Positions 18,728 through 26,977 of a DNA stretch of 51,739 bases are shown here, piece by piece; position 1 is the stretch's first letter; each line of letters opens with the position of its first letter. Made by a program: the position numbers and the translations under genes. Below the pieces are notes generated by a model that was not told the DNA's origin, did not search any database, and saw only the letters and a list, made by a program, of their open reading frames with translations. Source of the stretch: Gudongella sp046224405 (GTDB lineage: Bacteria > Bacillota > Clostridia > Tissierellales > Tissierellaceae); the NCBI RefSeq assembly GCF_046224405.1, contig NZ_JBJXRK010000015.1, positions 1 through 51,739 of the forward strand, in the 5' to 3' direction.

Positions 18728-19654
18728 GTGTCTATACCCAAGTATTTTGAGTTTATGAAGCCACTTCTAAGTATGATGAGTGATAAGAAGGAGCATTCTA
18801 GAAAAGAGATTTACAGCTCAATGGCAGAAAGATTCAAACTGACAGATGAAGAAATGAAGGAATGGCTTCCAAGTGGCAATCAACTGATATACAAAAATAG
18901 GATAGGATGGGCAATTACATATCTCAAGAAAGCAGGTCTATTGGAATCATCAAAGAGATCCACGTATAAGATAACTTCTCAGGGAATAGATGTTTTGAAG
19001 GATGGCCCCGAAATTATAGACAGTAAATACCTCCAGAAATTCAAAGGGTTCCAGGAATTTCAAGGAAGTGGAAATAAGAGTAACAATGAGGATGATATTA
19101 CAAGTATAGCTTCTAATGAGGAGTCCCCTCAGGACCAGTTGGAAGATGCATATCAGACGATTCTTAGTGCACTTATGGATGATGTCTTAAATGAGGTTAT
19201 GAACCAATCACCGGATTTTTTTGAGAAACTTGTGGTAGATTTACTTGTAAGCATGGGATATGGTGGCAGAAAAATTAAAAATGGTCAGGTGCTTGGAAAG
19301 TCAGGTGATGGTGGAATTGATGGTGTTATAAAGGAAGATAAGCTAGGATTTGAGAAGATATATATCCAAGCAAAGAGATGGGATGTAAGCAGTACTGTGG
19401 GTCGTCCAGAGATTCAAAGGTTTGTGGGTGCGTTAAGCGGTAATGGAGCTCAGAAAGGGGCCTTCATAACAACTGCTAAATTTTCAAAGGAAGCAAAGGA
19501 ATATGCTGGGATGCAATATGCATACAAGATAGCTCTAATTGACGGTGAGAATCTTGCAAAACTTATGATTGAAAACAATATAGGAGTTTCTGTGGTGGAT
19601 ACCTATGTAATAAAACAGATTGATACGGACTATTTCAATCAGGATGAAGTGTAG
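18728..19654 (+). CDS. Mrr-like restriction endonuclease
   Basis: The product is 308 aa. The N-terminal 100 residues match the winged-helix Mrr N-domain (KRSTYKITSQGIDVLKDGP at its end). The catalytic domain near 165-290 has the Mrr PD-(D/E)xK pattern: SGDGGIDGVI (about 190) followed by IYIQAKRW (about 211), the usual D...QxK set. A low-complexity linker (about 110-145) joins the two. Mrr enzymes are type IV restriction systems cutting modified DNA. The start is GTG at 18728 with CTGGAGGTG upstream. It sits between the HIT gene and a copy of the HIT 3' end, and it has no methyltransferase partner, as expected for type IV. Confidence 0.9.
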   Translation: MSIPKYFEFMKPLLSMMSDKKEHSRKEIYSSMAERFKLTDEEMKEWLPSGNQLIYKNRIGWAITYLKKAGLLESSKRSTYKITSQGIDVLKDGPEIIDSKYLQKFKGFQEFQGSGNKSNNEDDITSIASNEESPQDQLEDAYQTILSALMDDVLNEVMNQSPDFFEKLVVDLLVSMGYGGRKIKNGQVLGKSGDGGIDGVIKEDKLGFEKIYIQAKRWDVSSTVGRPEIQRFVGALSGNGAQKGAFITTAKFSKEAKEYAGMQYAYKIALIDGENLAKLMIENNIGVSVVDTYVIKQIDTDYFNQDEV

Positions 19655-19984
19655 GATTCATTTATAGTCAAGTAAATCAAGTATATTCGTTCCAAGGGAG
19701 GTAACAAAGACAAGGTGACAGGAGCCATGTTTCTATTCTTTGTGTAGGACACATTGAAAATCCAAGAGGGGGAGTAAGAGGAGTTATTCCTACAGGGATG
19801 CGGACATAATTATAGACCACAACAATTTATCTTTTGATATATTTTTGAGATAACGCATGTTAGAGAAGATATACATTTTGCCAAATTTGACTTGGGTTCT
19901 TTATAGACATATCACCTCATATTTTCTTGTAGGTGTGGCAATAGAAAACAGCAAATAAGTAGTGTGAAATTGGAGGGGATGTAG
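19655..19984. other. 330-bp spacer with HIT-tail remnant and REP-like sequence
   Basis: It contains an unattached ribosome-like site (GGGAGGTAAC, about 19695), a GGTGACAGGAGCCATG motif (about 19714-19729) that resembles dispersed REP-type repeats of Clostridia, and the HIT 3'-end remnant. The remaining 170 bases show nothing that I can name. Confidence 0.55.
19744..19809 (+). pseudogene. Remnant copy of the HIT gene 3' end (copy 2)
   Basis: Reads VGHIENPRGGVRGVIP then diverges to a TAA stop. Over 47 bases it differs from the intact HIT gene at about 5 positions. The reading frame is kept, but nothing upstream encodes the rest of a HIT protein. Confidence 0.85.
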
Positions 19985-20188
19985 TTGAAGGTTGGGATCA
20001 GAAAACCAAGCTTGAATAAAAGAATTAGATCCAGAACTAGCATTAAAAGACAACTTGTCCATAGGGCAGGGTTAAAGATGCCTCGTGGGTATGGATGGGC
20101 AAGAAATCCCAGGAAGTACCTCTATAACAAGGTTTATGGGAAGACATCATTTGATATTTTCAAGATTATGAAAAAAATATTCAAATAG
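19985..20188 (+). CDS. Small basic conserved protein of unknown function
   Basis: The product is 67 aa and strongly basic (many Lys/Arg), with a GWARNPRKYLYNKVYGKTSF stretch near residues 37-56. Small Firmicutes proteins with this GIRKPS...NPKKxxYNKxYxKT pattern are common near phage and mobile-element genes, though I cannot name a domain. The start is TTG at 19985 with TGGAGGGG upstream. It lies between two HIT-tail remnants, so it probably arrived with an inserted module. Confidence 0.7.
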   Translation: MKVGIRKPSLNKRIRSRTSIKRQLVHRAGLKMPRGYGWARNPRKYLYNKVYGKTSFDIFKIMKKIFK

Positions 20189-20207
20189 ATTAAAATGAGG
20201 CATGAAA

Positions 20208-20240
20208 GGGACAGGAGATAAAGGGACAGGAACTGTGTCT
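20208..20240. repeat. REP-like GGGACAGGA motifs
   Basis: GGGACAGGA occurs twice, at 20208-20216 and 20223-20231, the second continuing as ACTGTGTC. Such GGGACAGGAAC...GTGTC half-palindromes recur in clostridial genomes near IS200-like/RAYT transposase genes (from memory). They lie directly before HIT-tail copy 3. Confidence 0.4.
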
Positions 20241-20245
20241 TATTG

Positions 20246-20338
20246 ATGCATATGATTCCAAGGTATGTAGGGGACATTGCGAATCCAAGAGGCGGAGTAA
20301 GAGGGGTTATTCCTGAAAAGAGGACCTACTTAATATAA
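20246..20338 (+). pseudogene. Remnant copy of the HIT gene 3' end (copy 3)
   Basis: Reads MHMIPRYVGDIANPRGG... to VIPEKRTYLI and TAA, matching the last 30 residues of the intact HIT protein apart from a 5-codon deletion in the His triad. The 47-base core differs from the intact gene at about 3 positions. It ends exactly where the DUF1643 frame begins. Confidence 0.88.
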
Positions 20339-20383
20339 GTGATTCAATCTTTAGAAAGAAAGTTGGGGAACTATTCAATAATA

Positions 20384-21247
20384 ATGGTTTTGACTAGGAT
20401 GCAAGAACTTGGAGCTGATACTTTGAGATGGTTATACGAGAAAAACAAAGACAATACAGTTCGTTATGTGCTGGGGGTAAAAGGGGAAAACCCACTAGTT
20501 TGTATAGGAATAAACCCTAGTACAGCTGAACCAGACAAATTAGACAATACACTGAAGTCAGTGGAAAGGGTCGCAAAGACCAATGGCTATGATGGATGGA
20601 TTATGTTAAATGTTTATCCACAAAGGGCAACTGACCCTAATAATCTACATGAAAGAAGAGACTATGATTCCCATTGCAACAATCTGGAACAAATAGAAAA
20701 AATTATGAAAGAGTATCAACCGGATATTTGGGCAGCCTGGGGGACAATAATTACGAGGAAGGACTATTTGTTAAATTGCTTGTATAGAATAGTTGATCTA
20801 TCAAAGGCTTACAATTGCAAATGGTTCAGTGCAGGAACTATATCAAAGAAAGGACATCCTCATCATCCACTTTACCTAAAAAAGGATGTTAAGTTAGACT
20901 CTTTTGATATTGATGGTTATATTCAAGAAGCTAGCACTGATAGGGTGTTTAGGTACATCAAAGATTTAAGGAAAAAATATATAGATTCCGAATCAGATTT
21001 TCTTGAAACAGTATATAGGGCTGATCTAATGGATAGGCATTATGCGAGCAATCTAACAACCTCACCCATACACATAGAAGAAGAGATGAAAAAACTTGGA
21101 GATGCAGATTATGTTTTTTCAAAGGCACTATTAACAGCAATTTTAAGGGAAGACCATTTTGCTAATGGTTCGCTGATTGAAAGAATAGAAAACGGAGATT
21201 TGCTGAAGGTCTTAAAAAGGTTGAAGAAGTTGAAAAGTGAAGTTTAA
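20384..21247 (+). CDS. DUF1643 domain protein
   Basis: The product is 287 aa from ATG 20384. Residues about 20-180 match DUF1643: PLVCIGINPSTAEP, WIMLNVYPQRATDP, WAAWGT and GTISKKGHPHHPLYL. DUF1643 proteins occur often on mobile elements and in defence regions; their biochemistry is unknown to me. The C-terminal 110 residues are a helical extension. The start is uncertain: GTG 20339 directly after the HIT-tail stop has no ribosome site, ATG 20384 has GGGGAA 13 bases upstream, and ATG 20399 is also in frame. The gene may have lost its original leader when the HIT-tail junction formed. Confidence 0.82.
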   Translation: MVLTRMQELGADTLRWLYEKNKDNTVRYVLGVKGENPLVCIGINPSTAEPDKLDNTLKSVERVAKTNGYDGWIMLNVYPQRATDPNNLHERRDYDSHCNNLEQIEKIMKEYQPDIWAAWGTIITRKDYLLNCLYRIVDLSKAYNCKWFSAGTISKKGHPHHPLYLKKDVKLDSFDIDGYIQEASTDRVFRYIKDLRKKYIDSESDFLETVYRADLMDRHYASNLTTSPIHIEEEMKKLGDADYVFSKALLTAILREDHFANGSLIERIENGDLLKVLKRLKKLKSEV

Positions 21248-21285
21248 AGGCACAAAATATGGATTTTGTGCCTTAATCATTTTTC
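21247..21285. terminator. Terminator between convergent genes
   Basis: The stem AAGGCACAAAAT / ATTTTGTGCCTT has a 4-base loop and is followed by AATCATTTTT. It serves the DUF1643 gene and may act on the opposite strand for the UPF0316 gene. Confidence 0.88.
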
Positions 21286-21309
21286 CAAAAAATGAGATAA
21301 TAAGCTTGC

Positions 21310-21873
21310 CTATCCCACTTGTTCAGAATCAGTCTTTACTTTCTTGAGTTGAAGCTTTCTTTGCTTTTTCATATTATTTACAAGGAATCCACCCCTGAAT
21401 CTTCTAGGTTCGTAAGAGATAACAAAGGACTGGGGTTCATATTCATCTATTAAATCCATTAGCTCCTTTCCCCTGCTTCTCTTGGTAAGGATATCTAACC
21501 TAAATCGTTTGCTATCTCTACCTTCTCCCTCATAAACGGTAACTCCAAAGCCATCGTTTCTTAAACGGGCAATTAAATCGGTGTTTTTATTCATCAGGTT
21601 TACTTCAAAGTTACTATAGCCAATGGCAAGTTTGTTTTCAACATATCCACCCACAAGTATACCTACCCCAAATCCGCCTGCATATACGATCATTGCTAGG
21701 GTTCCTTGGTCACCGCTAAAGACAAGGGATAATCCAAAGACATAGACAAGGGCTTCCAAAAAACCAAGAAACGCTGCTATCATGGTCATATTCTTGACTA
21801 GAAATATTGTCCTAAGGGTTAATATGGGTACATAAATTAGTTGCAGTAACAGTATTAAGAGTATGTTTATCAC
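21310..21873 (-). CDS. UPF0316 family membrane protein (DUF5698 plus DUF2179)
   Basis: The product is 187 aa. Three hydrophobic segments occupy the first 85 residues, including TLRTIFLVKNMTMIAAFLGF, which is typical of the family. A cytoplasmic DUF2179-like ACT-type fold follows (GFGVTVYEGEGRDSKRFRLD, then a segment containing VISYEPRRFRGGF). The function is unknown for the family. I favour GTG 21873, which has AAAGGCG 9-10 bases upstream; TTG 21882 sits too close to that site. It is the only gene on this strand between the defence island and the SDR gene. Confidence 0.88.
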   Translation of the reverse strand: MINILLILLLQLIYVPILTLRTIFLVKNMTMIAAFLGFLEALVYVFGLSLVFSGDQGTLAMIVYAGGFGVGILVGGYVENKLAIGYSNFEVNLMNKNTDLIARLRNDGFGVTVYEGEGRDSKRFRLDILTKRSRGKELMDLIDEYEPQSFVISYEPRRFRGGFLVNNMKKQRKLQLKKVKTDSEQVG

Positions 21874-22269
21874 AAGTGTCAACGCCTTTCAGATAAAGTA
21901 TTCAAATTATATTTGAGACCATTTATAGTTTAAACTATGGGTGGGTTTTTGCCAATAGTAATTTATGGGAATATCAAATAAAACGTTCTTCTAATATTTT
22001 TTGCCATCAAAAATACAATTATCTTTCTTACTTTGAGCAATTAATTCAAGGGATTGAAGGATTTAGATAATTGAATTTGCGAAATGGGAGTATTTGATAT
22101 TTAATAGTGGAGATGTTAAAATCAAACTACGAGCTATACCAAATTAGCGCTGTAAAGTAAAATGCCTATGTTTCCTAGTATTACTGGTTTATCTTAAACA
22201 GATTTGCATTGGAAGTGAGTATTGAGAAGATGTGGTAACCAGTATGAAGATAAAAAGGAGCTGAGTACT
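21874..22269. other. 396-bp spacer before the SDR gene
   Basis: It holds a perfect 14-bp palindrome ATAGTTTAAACTAT (21925-21938) between divergent genes, and a long-range pair TACTGGTT (22182-22189) / AACCAGTA (22237-22244) in the SDR leader. No reading frame with a ribosome site and no clear promoter was seen. Confidence 0.5.
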
Positions 22270-23061
22270 ATGTCAATAGAGATTTCACTTGTTGGTAAAA
22301 CGGCTGCGATAACCGGTGGAGGAAGAGGTTTAGGAAAGGAAATAGCAATGACCCTGGCAAAGGCTGGAGCCAAGGTATGGATAGGTAACAGGACGGAAGA
22401 GCAATCGGTAAAGACTGTCAATGAAATGAAGTAACTGGGATATGAAGCAGGGTACACAAATATGGATGTTGCAAATTATGATGATATGAAGAGATTTCTG
22501 GATGATGCTGAAGAATTTGGTAATGGAAAGCTTGATATAGTTGTCAATGCTGCTGGTATAGTTGATACTGATTCCTTTATGGGTCTGAAAGTTGACCAAT
22601 TCAAGAAATTACTGGATGTAAATGTTATTGGCGTAAGTAATGCTGCCCAGGTGGCAATTGAAAAAATGAAACCCCACAATGACGGAAAGATAGTTATTGT
22701 GGCATCAATTGCTGGTAGAGAGGGACTTGAAATATTGTCCCATTATTGCGCCACTAAAGCTGCAGCTATTAGCCTTACACAATCTGCTGCCAAGGTTGCA
22801 GCTCATAACAATATAAATGTAAATGCTATTGCTCCTGGCATTATCAGAACAAAAATGTGGGAAGAGATACTTGATGGAGTGGCTCCAGAGGGAGCTGACC
22901 GAGATGAGGTTTTTGATGGATTTATTGAAAGTATGATTCCGTTAAATAGACCTCAGACCGAGCAGGATATTGCAAATACTGTGTTGTTCCTATGCAGTGA
23001 TCTGGCTTCAGAAATAACCGGACAGACCATAAACATTGACGGTAGGGCTGTAATGAGTTAA
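22270..23061 (+). pseudogene. Short-chain dehydrogenase/reductase with in-frame stop
   Basis: Both halves are in one frame and give 263 residues apart from TAA at 22432-22434. The NAD(P) motif TGGGRGLG (about 16-23), NAAG (about 94), the catalytic Ser region VASIAG and YCATK (Tyr-x3-Lys) are all intact, as is the C-terminal GQTINIDG. Good ribosome site AAAAGGAG, 10 bases before ATG 22270. The only defect is the stop after NEMK, so this is either a very recent nonsense mutation or a sequence error. The substrate cannot be inferred; a 3-oxoacyl-ACP reductase or a sugar/polyol dehydrogenase would both fit. Confidence 0.85.
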
Positions 23062-23125
23062 GAGTTGGAAATATTGGGTTACTTAAGGGGAAACATTGTA
23101 TATGAACAGTGCTAATGGTAAAGTT

Positions 23126-23168
23126 AAACGCTGCAGATGGCCGAAGTGTCCCAAGCAGCGTTTTGTTT
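23126..23168 (+). terminator. Terminator after the SDR gene
   Basis: The arms AAACGCTGC and GCAGCGTTT are separated by 20 bases and followed by TGTTTTA. It lies 65 bases after the SDR stop. Confidence 0.7.
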
Positions 23169-23261
23169 TATGCAAAAAAATTCAATGTCAGAAGGAATGT
23201 TTTTATTGGTATTTCAAATTTATCTACCATCTTCACAAATTGAACACAATTTAAACACATG

Positions 23262-23291
23262 TTGTCCACTTCTTGCATATACAATGTATAT
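23262..23291 (+). promoter_or_regulatory. Probable sigma-A promoter of the efflux operon with overlapping dyad
   Basis: TTGTCC (23262-23267), a 17-base spacer, then TGTATA (23285-23290). The perfect dyad ATATAC-AAT-GTATAT (23277-23291) covers the -10 box and could be an operator. Confidence 0.45.
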
Positions 23292-23329
23292 ACCAATAAA
23301 CGAAAAAATATGTTATAGGAGTGGATCGT

Positions 23330-24937
23330 GTGAAAAGAGGATACAAATATATGATTGCAGTACTAATAATGCTGGCCATAATGGTCGGTTTTTGGTTTGT
23401 CAGACAAGACATGAGGACCCAGGCAGCTGAGTCAGTTGAGCAATCAATTACGACAAGTGTAATAAAAGGAAATATACAGCTTACCGCAAGTGGTTCGTCT
23501 GTTATTCAATCCAGTGAAAAGAAGGAAATAAATGCCATAACCAATGGGAAAATTGAAGAAATATTGGTATCAGAAGGGCAGGAGGTCCGTGAAGGCGACT
23601 TGCTTCTTCTTTATGAAAATTCCTCAACTAGCTCCGAAATACAAAAGTTGATGCTGGACCTTGCGCAGAAGCAATCAGAGCTTTCTGGAATATACGAGAC
23701 CAAGTCCAGCTTAAATGTATACGCTCCAATTTCAGGATACATAGAAAATATATCAGCTGATGTGGGTGATGATCTGAACAATGGTTTTAAAGTTGCCACC
23801 ATTACAAACAGTGACGTTCTTCTCGTTAAGGGCTACTATGTAAAAGGGGATTATGATCTAATAGCTGTAGGGGATAGGGCCAATGTAACGGTAGATGCCT
23901 ACATGAGAACATTCTCCGGTACGGTTTTAAGCAAGAATGAGACTCCTCAAACCAGAGGGGGTGGGATAGTGCTATATGAGATAGCTGTTGGTCTGGATAA
24001 TGCCGGAGCAATGGCAGCTGGTGATGTGGGACGAGTATCGGTTTTAAAAGGGGTGGGAGAATTGAGAAGCTATGAAACATCTGAATTCAGCTACTCAGAC
24101 AAAAGAGATGTTGTAGCAGGAATTGTAGGGAAGGTAACCTCCATCAGTATAAAGGATGGGGACTTTGTAAACAAGGGGGACTTGCTCCTAACTCTTGAAA
24201 GCTCCAATGTCGACCAGCAGATAAGCTCCCAGCAGAACTCCATAGAAAAAATAAACCTGGAAATCTCTGAGAAATACGATGTTATGGATGATTATGCCGT
24301 ATATTCGCCAATTTCTGGGGTTGTAACATCTGTAAATGTAACCGAAGGAGAACAGGTGGGAAACAACAACACACTTTTCACAGTGACCGACCTGAACAAC
24401 CTTGAAATAGTCATTCCTGTTGATGAGCTGCAAATAAATGAGATTCAGATTGGTATGCCAGCCCTGGTCAGTGTGGAAGCAGCATCCGGAAAGATTTACG
24501 ATGCCACGGTCTCACACATAGGACTGGAGGGAACCTCGCAAAACGGAGTATCAACCTTTGATGTTACCTTGAAATTAAGCAGTTCTGAAAATCTCAAACC
24601 TGGAATGTCGGGGGAGGGAGTCATTGTCATAGACAAGAGCACAGATACACTGTTGCTTCCAATAGAAGCCGTTCAGACAAACCGTGAAGGCAGCTTTGTC
24701 ATTATGGCCGATGCCCAGGATGGTGAGCTCACACCTGTTAAAATTGGGTTGGTTTCAGAATCATATGTTGAGATTTTGGAAGGGGCTTCAGAAGGTGACA
24801 TCATAAAGTATTTCACAACCTCACAAACTGAGCCTGCCATACAGCCAACGGAGACAAGGCTACCAGGCATGGGTGGAGGAATCCCAGGAATGGGTGGTGG
24901 ACAAAAGGGTACAGCCCCTTCTGGAGGTGGGAATTAG
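23330..24937 (+). CDS. Efflux periplasmic-adaptor-type protein (MacA/HlyD family)
   Basis: The product is 535 aa. An N-terminal membrane anchor (about 5-23) is followed by a biotinyl-lipoyl hairpin split around a short coiled coil (YAPISGYIENISADVGD, and a second copy YSPISGVVTSVNVTEG), then beta-barrel and membrane-proximal domains. The C-terminus is glycine-rich (GMGGGIPGMGGG). The presence of two lipoyl-type units makes it longer than standard MacA (about 370 aa). It should link the ABC transporter encoded next to the cell exterior in a Gram-positive envelope. The start is GTG 23330, with AGGAGTGG 5-6 bases upstream, rather than GTG 23321 inside that site. The ATPase gene begins at the next base after its stop. 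Confidence 0.9.
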   Translation: MKRGYKYMIAVLIMLAIMVGFWFVRQDMRTQAAESVEQSITTSVIKGNIQLTASGSSVIQSSEKKEINAITNGKIEEILVSEGQEVREGDLLLLYENSSTSSEIQKLMLDLAQKQSELSGIYETKSSLNVYAPISGYIENISADVGDDLNNGFKVATITNSDVLLVKGYYVKGDYDLIAVGDRANVTVDAYMRTFSGTVLSKNETPQTRGGGIVLYEIAVGLDNAGAMAAGDVGRVSVLKGVGELRSYETSEFSYSDKRDVVAGIVGKVTSISIKDGDFVNKGDLLLTLESSNVDQQISSQQNSIEKINLEISEKYDVMDDYAVYSPISGVVTSVNVTEGEQVGNNNTLFTVTDLNNLEIVIPVDELQINEIQIGMPALVSVEAASGKIYDATVSHIGLEGTSQNGVSTFDVTLKLSSSENLKPGMSGEGVIVIDKSTDTLLLPIEAVQTNREGSFVIMADAQDGELTPVKIGLVSESYVEILEGASEGDIIKYFTTSQTEPAIQPTETRLPGMGGGIPGMGGGQKGTAPSGGGN

Positions 24938-25615
24938 ATGCTATTGGAGCTTAAGGACATAACAAAAGTATATAAGACTGGAAAGCTTGAACTGAAGGTT
25001 CTAAAAGGAGTCTCTCTGGACATTGATGAAGGTGACTTCATATCCATTATCGGTCCCTCAGGTTCTGGCAAGTCTACCTTTATGAACATTTTGGGCTGTC
25101 TGGATACCCCGACTGAAGGAACCTATAATTTTGAGGACAGGGAGGTAAGCAAATATACCGCAGACGAGCTTGCAGAGATACGAAATATAAAGATTGGATT
25201 CATTTTTCAGAAGTTCAACCTCTTGCCGAAGCTAACGGCTATTGAAAATGTTGAGTTACCATTGATTTATAGAGGAGAAACCACTTCTGCAAGACGGCAG
25301 ATAGCAACCAAGGTTTTGGAGGATGTGGGTCTTGGAGGGAGAATGAATCACAGACCTTCAGAAATGTCCGGTGGGGAGCAGCAAAGGGTTGCCATTGCAA
25401 GAGCGCTTGCAGGAAACCCAAAACTTATCCTGGCGGATGAACCTACAGGAAATCTTGATACCAAGTCAGGTGCTGAGGTATTAGAAATATTGAGGGAACT
25501 TAACAGAAATGGAACCACCCTTGTTATGATAACCCATGACATGAATGTTGCATCCCACGGCAAGAGGATTATCAGGATTCTAGATGGGGAGTTGAGCCAG
25601 GAGGTGTCGGCATGA
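24938..25615 (+). CDS. ABC transporter ATPase, MacB/LolD type
   Basis: The product is 225 aa. Walker A GPSGSGKS (39-46), signature SGGEQQRVAIARAL (about 144-157), Walker B LILADEPTG (about 162-170) and an H-loop in MITHDM are all intact. The pattern is that of the MacB/LolD/FtsE group. It energises the permease encoded by the next gene. The start codon follows the adaptor stop with no gap, and its end overlaps the permease start by 4 bases, so all three genes are translated together. Likely cargo: peptides, macrolide-like compounds or lipoproteins; the sequence does not say which. Confidence 0.95.
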   Translation: MLLELKDITKVYKTGKLELKVLKGVSLDIDEGDFISIIGPSGSGKSTFMNILGCLDTPTEGTYNFEDREVSKYTADELAEIRNIKIGFIFQKFNLLPKLTAIENVELPLIYRGETTSARRQIATKVLEDVGLGGRMNHRPSEMSGGEQQRVAIARALAGNPKLILADEPTGNLDTKSGAEVLEILRELNRNGTTLVMITHDMNVASHGKRIIRILDGELSQEVSA

Positions 25616-26808
25616 TGTTTGGCAAAAAAACTGGCATGAAAGCCGGTATGGTCATAAAGCTTGCCCTGGCTTCGATATTTTCAAACAAGATGAGAAGCTT
25701 TCTTACCATGCTGGGAATAATAATTGGAACGTCTGCGGTGATTATCCTGGTGACCCTCGCTCAGGCAACAACGGAAAGTGTAACTGAAAACATTGAAGGA
25801 ATGGGAACAAATATTTTGAGTGTAAGCATTATGGGTACTGGGAATCAAACATCCCTTGACTATGAAGATACACTGGACATTTCCAATATAGATGGGGTTG
25901 ATTCAATTTCCCCAATTGTCAGCGGACAGGCAACCCTGAAATATGAACTGAACTCCACTGATATAACCGTAGAGGGAGCGGATGAGGGCTATGCTCCTGT
26001 AAGAGGACAGAGCGTCTCATCAGGGAGGTTTATACATTTCCTGGACATTGAAAACAGACACAAGGTCATCCTGCTGGGGACAGAGGTTGTACAGGACCTT
26101 TTTGGTTTTGCCAGTCCCCTGGGGGAACAGGTCAAGGTCAATGGAACCAGCTTTACGGTCATAGGTGTGCTTGAGGAAAGTGAAAGTACAATCGGTGGAA
26201 GCAGCAACGATAAGGCACTAATACCTGTTTCCACTGCGGAAAGATTTTTCAGGTCCCCTGGAATAAAGAGCATCAACATACAGGCGGAATCTCCGGAGTC
26301 AGTAGCAGGTGTGCAGGCTCAACTGGAGGCCTTTCTTCTTCGTATGTTCAACAATGACCAGGGAGCATACAGAATCTTTAATCAGACGGATATGCTCTCG
26401 ACAATTGGTGAGGTTACGGCAATGCTGACTATGATGCTAGGAGGAATAGCCGCAATATCCCTTGTTGTTGGTGGAATCGGTATAATGAATATAATGCTTG
26501 TATCAGTAACTGAAAGGACCAGGGAAATAGGCATAAGGAAGGCAATTGGCGCAAAAAGAAAGGACATACTCAGCCAGTTCATAATTGAGGCTGCAGTCAT
26601 AAGTGGAATTGGTGGGCTTATCGGAGTAATTTTTGGGATAATCGGAAGTTATCTCATCAGCAATATTATGGGCCTTCAAATTACCATAATATTCAGCATA
26701 CTGATCATTTCATTCCTGTTCTCTCTGGCTATAGGCATGTTCTTTGGAATATATCCTGCCAACAAGGCTTCAAGACTAAAACCGGTGGATGCCCTGATGT
26801 ATGAGTAA
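25612..26808 (+). CDS. ABC transporter permease, MacB/FtsX family
   Basis: The product is 398 aa. One N-terminal membrane helix (about 26-50) follows a MacB_PCD-type start (SNKMRSFLTMLGIIIGTSAV). A large extracytoplasmic domain (about 50-265) is followed by three C-terminal helices (about 268-295, 322-350, 357-382). The coupling motif ERTREIGIRKAIGAKRKDIL is characteristic of FtsX-type permeases. The start ATG 25612 has AGGAGGT 8 bases upstream. It completes the adaptor-ATPase-permease export system. Confidence 0.94.
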   Translation: MMFGKKTGMKAGMVIKLALASIFSNKMRSFLTMLGIIIGTSAVIILVTLAQATTESVTENIEGMGTNILSVSIMGTGNQTSLDYEDTLDISNIDGVDSISPIVSGQATLKYELNSTDITVEGADEGYAPVRGQSVSSGRFIHFLDIENRHKVILLGTEVVQDLFGFASPLGEQVKVNGTSFTVIGVLEESESTIGGSSNDKALIPVSTAERFFRSPGIKSINIQAESPESVAGVQAQLEAFLLRMFNNDQGAYRIFNQTDMLSTIGEVTAMLTMMLGGIAAISLVVGGIGIMNIMLVSVTERTREIGIRKAIGAKRKDILSQFIIEAAVISGIGGLIGVIFGIIGSYLISNIMGLQITIIFSILIISFLFSLAIGMFFGIYPANKASRLKPVDALMYE

Positions 26809-26821
26809 CCATCAAACACCT

Positions 26822-26875
26822 ACCTGTGGAGTTTCCATTATGCTTTATTGCTTGGAGACTCTGCAGGTTATTTTA
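26822..26875 (+). terminator. Terminator of the efflux operon
   Basis: The 15-bp stem ACCTGTGGAGTTTCC / GGAGACTCTGCAGGT has G-U pairs and is followed by TATTTTAT. Confidence 0.7.
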
Positions 26876-26910
26876 TAGGGATCTTGCTTATCCAAAAGTA
26901 AAGCTTTCAG

Positions 26911-26939
26911 TGGATAGAACTTGGAATTTTGTGTATAAT
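26911..26939 (+). promoter_or_regulatory. Probable sigma-A promoter of the hydro-lyase gene
   Basis: A consensus -10 TATAAT (26934-26939) lies 17 bases after TGGATA (26911-26916), 38 bases before the start codon. The -35 is weak. Confidence 0.5.
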
Positions 26940-26977
26940 GGGATTATAGCCATAAAAATGGAAATAGGAGGGAAATC

